Assembly (NCBI RefSeq): GCF_001486585.1
Contig: NZ_LN909046.1
Coordinates: 186,001-250,000 of the forward strand
Reading direction: 5' to 3'
Source: Paenibacillus senegalimassiliensis
GTDB lineage: Bacteria > Bacillota > Bacilli > Paenibacillales > Paenibacillaceae
DNA length: 64,000 bases
Shown one piece after another: positions 60,910 through 64,000 of this stretch (positions are counted from its first letter, which is position 1; each line of letters starts with the position of its first letter). The notes under the pieces are model-generated. The model was not told the origin of the DNA and searched no databases. It saw nothing but the letters and a program-made list of their open reading frames with translations. The position numbers and the translations under genes were made by a program.

Positions 60910-63756
60910 ATGACAGCAGCCAATACGAATCAGTATCCTTTTCAGAATCCGGATTTGCCATTAGATGAGCGGGTAAATGACTTGGTGTCACGCTTTACGG
61001 TAGAGGAGAAAATCCAACTGATGTGCCAGCATCAGGTAGCCGTTCCGCGCCTTGGGGTGAAGGGACATAAGCAAGGTACGGAAGGAGCGCATGGCGTGGC
61101 CTGGCTGGGCGAAGCGACGGTGTTCCCGCAAAATACGGGACTCGCTTGTACCTGGAATGCCGAATTGCTGCATCAGATCGGTTCGGTCATCGGGGATGAG
61201 GCACGGGTGTATTTTGACCGGGACCCAGTGGTTAACGGATTAACGATTTGGGCGCCAACAGTTGATATGGAACGGGACCCGCGTTGGGGTCGTACGGAAG
61301 AGGCCTATGGCGAGGACCCTCATTTAACAGGAACCTTAGCTACGGAATTGGTTAAGGGGCTGCAGGGGGATGATCCCTTCTACTATAAGGCAGTTGCTTC
61401 CCTGAAGCATTTCTATGGCAATAATAACGAGATAGATCGGGGTAGTGCTTCGGTCAGCATCGACCCGAGAAACAAGCGGGAATATTATTTGAAGGTATTT
61501 GAGCAAGTCTTCCGCGAGGGGCGAGCCGGGTCAATGATGACGGCTTACAATGGCATTAACGGCATCCCGTGCAATTTCAACACGGAAGTGAATGAGATCG
61601 TCAAGGGCGAATGGGGCATGGACGGATTTGTCGTAGGCGATGCTGGTGATGTAATGGGGACCGTGCTGGAGCATGGATATGTAGATTCCTATGCTCAGGC
61701 CGTAGCTGGCTCGATCAAGGCAGGACTGGATAGCCTGACCGATGACGAGCCCATCATGTTCCAGGCTCTGCATGACGCATTGGAGCAAGGCTTGCTGGAC
61801 GAAGCTGATTTGGATCGTGCGTTGCGCAATGCCTTCCGCGTCCGGTTCCGCTTGGGAGATTTCGATCCTGTGGAACGCAATCCCTATGGACAGACCCCAA
61901 CAGAGAAATTATGCGCACCGGAGCATGCGAAATTGGCTTTAACCGCAGCTCGTGAGTCTATCGTATTGCTTAAGAATGATGGCATTTTGCCACTGGAGAA
62001 GGAAGGCTCCTCCTCTGTTGCTTTGATCGGCCCGCTTGCGGGTGAAGTGTTCACCGACTGGTACAGTGGAACGCCGGTTTACCGAGTTACGCCACTGCAA
62101 GGGGTACAGGAGAAGGTGAGCAGTGGGCAGGTCCACTTCGGGACCGGGCTGGAACGGATTCGTCTGCGCTGCGCAGCTACTGGCAAGTACATTGCCGTAG
62201 CTTCCGGAGAAGGCGGGGAAGCTGTGCTAACAGCCAATGTGGAGGATGCATCTCAAGCGGCTGTCTTTGAGCGTAATGATTGGGGCTGGGGACAATTCAC
62301 TTTGTATGATTTAGCCAGCAAGAAGTTTGTGACTTTGACCGATGACAGTGTGTTGACATCCACCTCAGTGGATGTGAGCGGGTGGTTCGTCAAGGAAGTA
62401 TTCGGATTTGATGCAGAAGAGTCGGGCAAGGTAGCCATGAAATCATGGGATGGCAAACCAATCATACTGGACGGGCAAGCTCGTTTGACGGTTGCCCAAG
62501 ATGAACAACGGCTGGAAGACGAAGCGGGACGACTGTTCGTCGAGATTGTGGAGAATGGTCTTGACCAGGCAGTGGCCGCGGCCAAGGCGGCAGAGACGGC
62601 CGTTGTATTCGTGGGCAACAGCCCGTTCATCAACGCCAAGGAGACCATCGATCGCCAGGATATTGTGCTGCCTCCGGCGCAGCAGGCTTTGATTCAAGCC
62701 GTGTATGCAGCCAATCCCCGAACGGTGGTTGTCATCGTTGGCAGCTATCCATTTGCAGTGAATTGGGAAGAGGAGCATGTACCAGCGATGCTGTTCATGT
62801 CCCATGGCGGGCAAGAGCATGGCCGGGCGCTAGCTGATGTGCTGTTCGGAGATTACAATCCAGCGGGGCGCTTGAACATGACCTGGTACCAATCGGTGGA
62901 CCAACTGCCGGACCTGATGGATTATGACATTATTAAAGGAAAACGGACGTATCAATATTTTGATGGATCGGTGCTGTATCCGTTCGGGCATGGACTTAGC
63001 TATACAACGTTCGAGTATAGTGGACTATCGCTGGATCAAGCTGAAGTGACAGCGGACGGTCAGATTGCAGTGAGTGTGCAAATTCGGAATACAGGCCATC
63101 GGGCCGGTGATGAAGTGGTGCAGTGGTACGCTCGAGCTGAACAATCCAGAGTTATTCGTCCTCTGAAGACACTGAAGGGCTTTACACGGGTGCATCTGCT
63201 CCCAGGAGAAACAAAGCTTGTGTCCTTCACTCTGAAGGCTGAAGACCTGGCATTTTGGGATGTTACTCGGGATCGTTATTGTGTTGAGACGGGGAACTAC
63301 ACCGTTATGGTTGGACCCTCTTCCGGGCTTATAGCGGAGTCAGCTACGTTCCAGGTTCAGGGCGAGACCGTTCCATCTCGTTCGCTCTGTGAGCAGGTAA
63401 GAGCAGCCAACTATGATGATTACAGCGGCGTCTTTCTGGATGAATGCCGCGAGGGTGGGGACAGCGTAAGACTTGCGCAGGAGAGTGGCTGGATTGCCTT
63501 TCATGATGTGGAGTTTGGTGAAGGGGCCTCTCGCTTTACTGCCCGGGTTACGGGAAATAAGGGCGGAGGCCAGATCGTGCTGACACTGGATAAGCCGGAG
63601 GGTGAGCAAGTGCTTGACTGCAAAGTGCTCCCAACGGGTGGCCGCCAAGGCTGGACGACAGTAGCAGGGCAGGCAGAATCCGGCTGGTCCGGTCGACGCA
63701 GTCTATACTTACATCTTCAAGGAGAGGTGCAAATCAGTTGGTTCCAGGTAGAGTAG
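60910..63756 (+). CDS. Multidomain glycoside hydrolase family 3 enzyme with beta-trefoil-like insert and CBM
   Basis: 948 residues without signal peptide. GH3 barrel (1-~330) with nucleophile Asp244 in DGFVVGDAGDV and KHFYGNNNE; the alpha/beta domain is interrupted at about 411-530 by a fascin-like beta-trefoil segment (IRLRCAATGKYIAVASGEGG, KFVTLTDDS), then resumes (TAVVFVGNSPFINAKET), followed by a fibronectin-III domain (near 700-810) and a C-terminal CBM6-like domain (~826-948). Probably an exo-acting beta-glycosidase on plant oligosaccharides. The ATG follows GGAGAGTGAGG. cre-like sites precede it. Confidence 0.82.
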   Translation: MTAANTNQYPFQNPDLPLDERVNDLVSRFTVEEKIQLMCQHQVAVPRLGVKGHKQGTEGAHGVAWLGEATVFPQNTGLACTWNAELLHQIGSVIGDEARVYFDRDPVVNGLTIWAPTVDMERDPRWGRTEEAYGEDPHLTGTLATELVKGLQGDDPFYYKAVASLKHFYGNNNEIDRGSASVSIDPRNKREYYLKVFEQVFREGRAGSMMTAYNGINGIPCNFNTEVNEIVKGEWGMDGFVVGDAGDVMGTVLEHGYVDSYAQAVAGSIKAGLDSLTDDEPIMFQALHDALEQGLLDEADLDRALRNAFRVRFRLGDFDPVERNPYGQTPTEKLCAPEHAKLALTAARESIVLLKNDGILPLEKEGSSSVALIGPLAGEVFTDWYSGTPVYRVTPLQGVQEKVSSGQVHFGTGLERIRLRCAATGKYIAVASGEGGEAVLTANVEDASQAAVFERNDWGWGQFTLYDLASKKFVTLTDDSVLTSTSVDVSGWFVKEVFGFDAEESGKVAMKSWDGKPIILDGQARLTVAQDEQRLEDEAGRLFVEIVENGLDQAVAAAKAAETAVVFVGNSPFINAKETIDRQDIVLPPAQQALIQAVYAANPRTVVVIVGSYPFAVNWEEEHVPAMLFMSHGGQEHGRALADVLFGDYNPAGRLNMTWYQSVDQLPDLMDYDIIKGKRTYQYFDGSVLYPFGHGLSYTTFEYSGLSLDQAEVTADGQIAVSVQIRNTGHRAGDEVVQWYARAEQSRVIRPLKTLKGFTRVHLLPGETKLVSFTLKAEDLAFWDVTRDRYCVETGNYTVMVGPSSGLIAESATFQVQGETVPSRSLCEQVRAANYDDYSGVFLDECREGGDSVRLAQESGWIAFHDVEFGEGASRFTARVTGNKGGGQIVLTLDKPEGEQVLDCKVLPTGGRQGWTTVAGQAESGWSGRRSLYLHLQGEVQISWFQVE

Positions 63757-63771
63757 GATGGGGAACCTTAA

Positions 63772-64000
63772 TCATGAGTTCAGCTTCTTGCGGAATTCAG
63801 AGGGTGCGCAATTCATCGCCTTGCGGAACACACGGATAAAATAACTGATATTATCAAATCCGACCTCCAGCGCCACATCCGAAATTTTACGCTCCGGATT
63901 ACGCAGCATTTCGGCTGCTTGCCGGATACGGTAGGAATTGATGTAATCCACCGGCGTTTGCCGGGTCATTGATTTGAAGAAGCGGCAGAACTGGCCTTCG
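63772..64000 (-). CDS. AraC-family regulator, C-terminal end (gene continues beyond window)
   Basis: The frame is open to the window edge. What is visible is the second half of an AraC DNA-binding domain: the FCRFFKSMTRQTPVDYINSYR recognition region (split here: FCRFFKSMTRQT, PVDYINSYR), ISDVALEVGFDNISYFIRVF and the end APSEFRKK. It faces the GH3 gene and may regulate it. The ligand domain lies outside the window. Confidence 0.85.
   Translation of the reverse strand, partial: EGQFCRFFKSMTRQTPVDYINSYRIRQAAEMLRNPERKISDVALEVGFDNISYFIRVFRKAMNCAPSEFRKKLNS

Overview
The window looks like the chromosome of a Paenibacillus-type member of the Bacillota. The signs are strong AGGAGG ribosome-binding sites, frequent TTG and GTG starts, cre-like CcpA sites, YesM/YesN-type two-component regulators, large glycoside-hydrolase/ABC-importer clusters, and a Spo0E-like sporulation phosphatase. 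Genus assignment is inference. No rRNA, tRNA or CRISPR array was seen.

Region 1 (1-7045): the 3' end of an iterative type I PKS (KR and dehydratase part), an Sfp-type phosphopantetheinyl transferase, a phytoene-desaturase-like FAD enzyme fused to an N-terminal membrane domain, and a bicupin oxalate decarboxylase with an unusual active-site lid.

Region 2 (7026-23810): a complete headless contractile phage tail, i.e. an R-type tailocin with PBSX-type (xkd) gene order. A repressor/ImmA/unknown-gene operon faces a perfect sigma-A promoter whose spacer is a repressor operator. An ArpU-like regulator follows, then a terminator, a triple 11-bp repeat and a second terminator. Next come the structural genes (tail terminator-like, sheath, tube, assembly chaperone with a programmed -1 frameshift, short tape measure, LysM hub/baseplate set, two fibre-type proteins, XkdX) and a lysis cassette (XhlA-like, amidase, holin). 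No capsid, portal, terminase, integrase or replication gene is present.

Region 3 (23834-33795): an IS1182-family element, an XRE regulator with a palindromic operator, a Spo0E-like mini-gene, an SDR oxidoreductase, a five-gene amino-sugar/ketodeoxy-sugar acid operon (amidohydrolase, SelA-fold lyase, KDGP aldolase, PfkB kinase, GntR), and a GH130 phosphorylase.

Region 4 (33800-64000): carbohydrate utilisation. An ABC importer with YesM/YesN regulators and a cytoplasmic GH3 enzyme come first, followed on the minus strand by a split heavy-metal P-type ATPase system. An arabinan locus follows: an ArsR-fold regulator divergent from a GH51 arabinofuranosidase, two more ABC importers, a second GH51, a secreted GH43 endo-arabinanase with an Ig-like and a LamG domain, and an orphan YesN regulator. 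The window ends with a large GH3 enzyme carrying an inserted beta-trefoil-like domain and a CBM, and the end of an AraC-type gene. The secreted GH43 would cut arabinan outside the cell, the importers would take up oligosaccharides (their ATPase must be encoded elsewhere), and the leaderless GH51 and GH3 enzymes would finish degradation inside.
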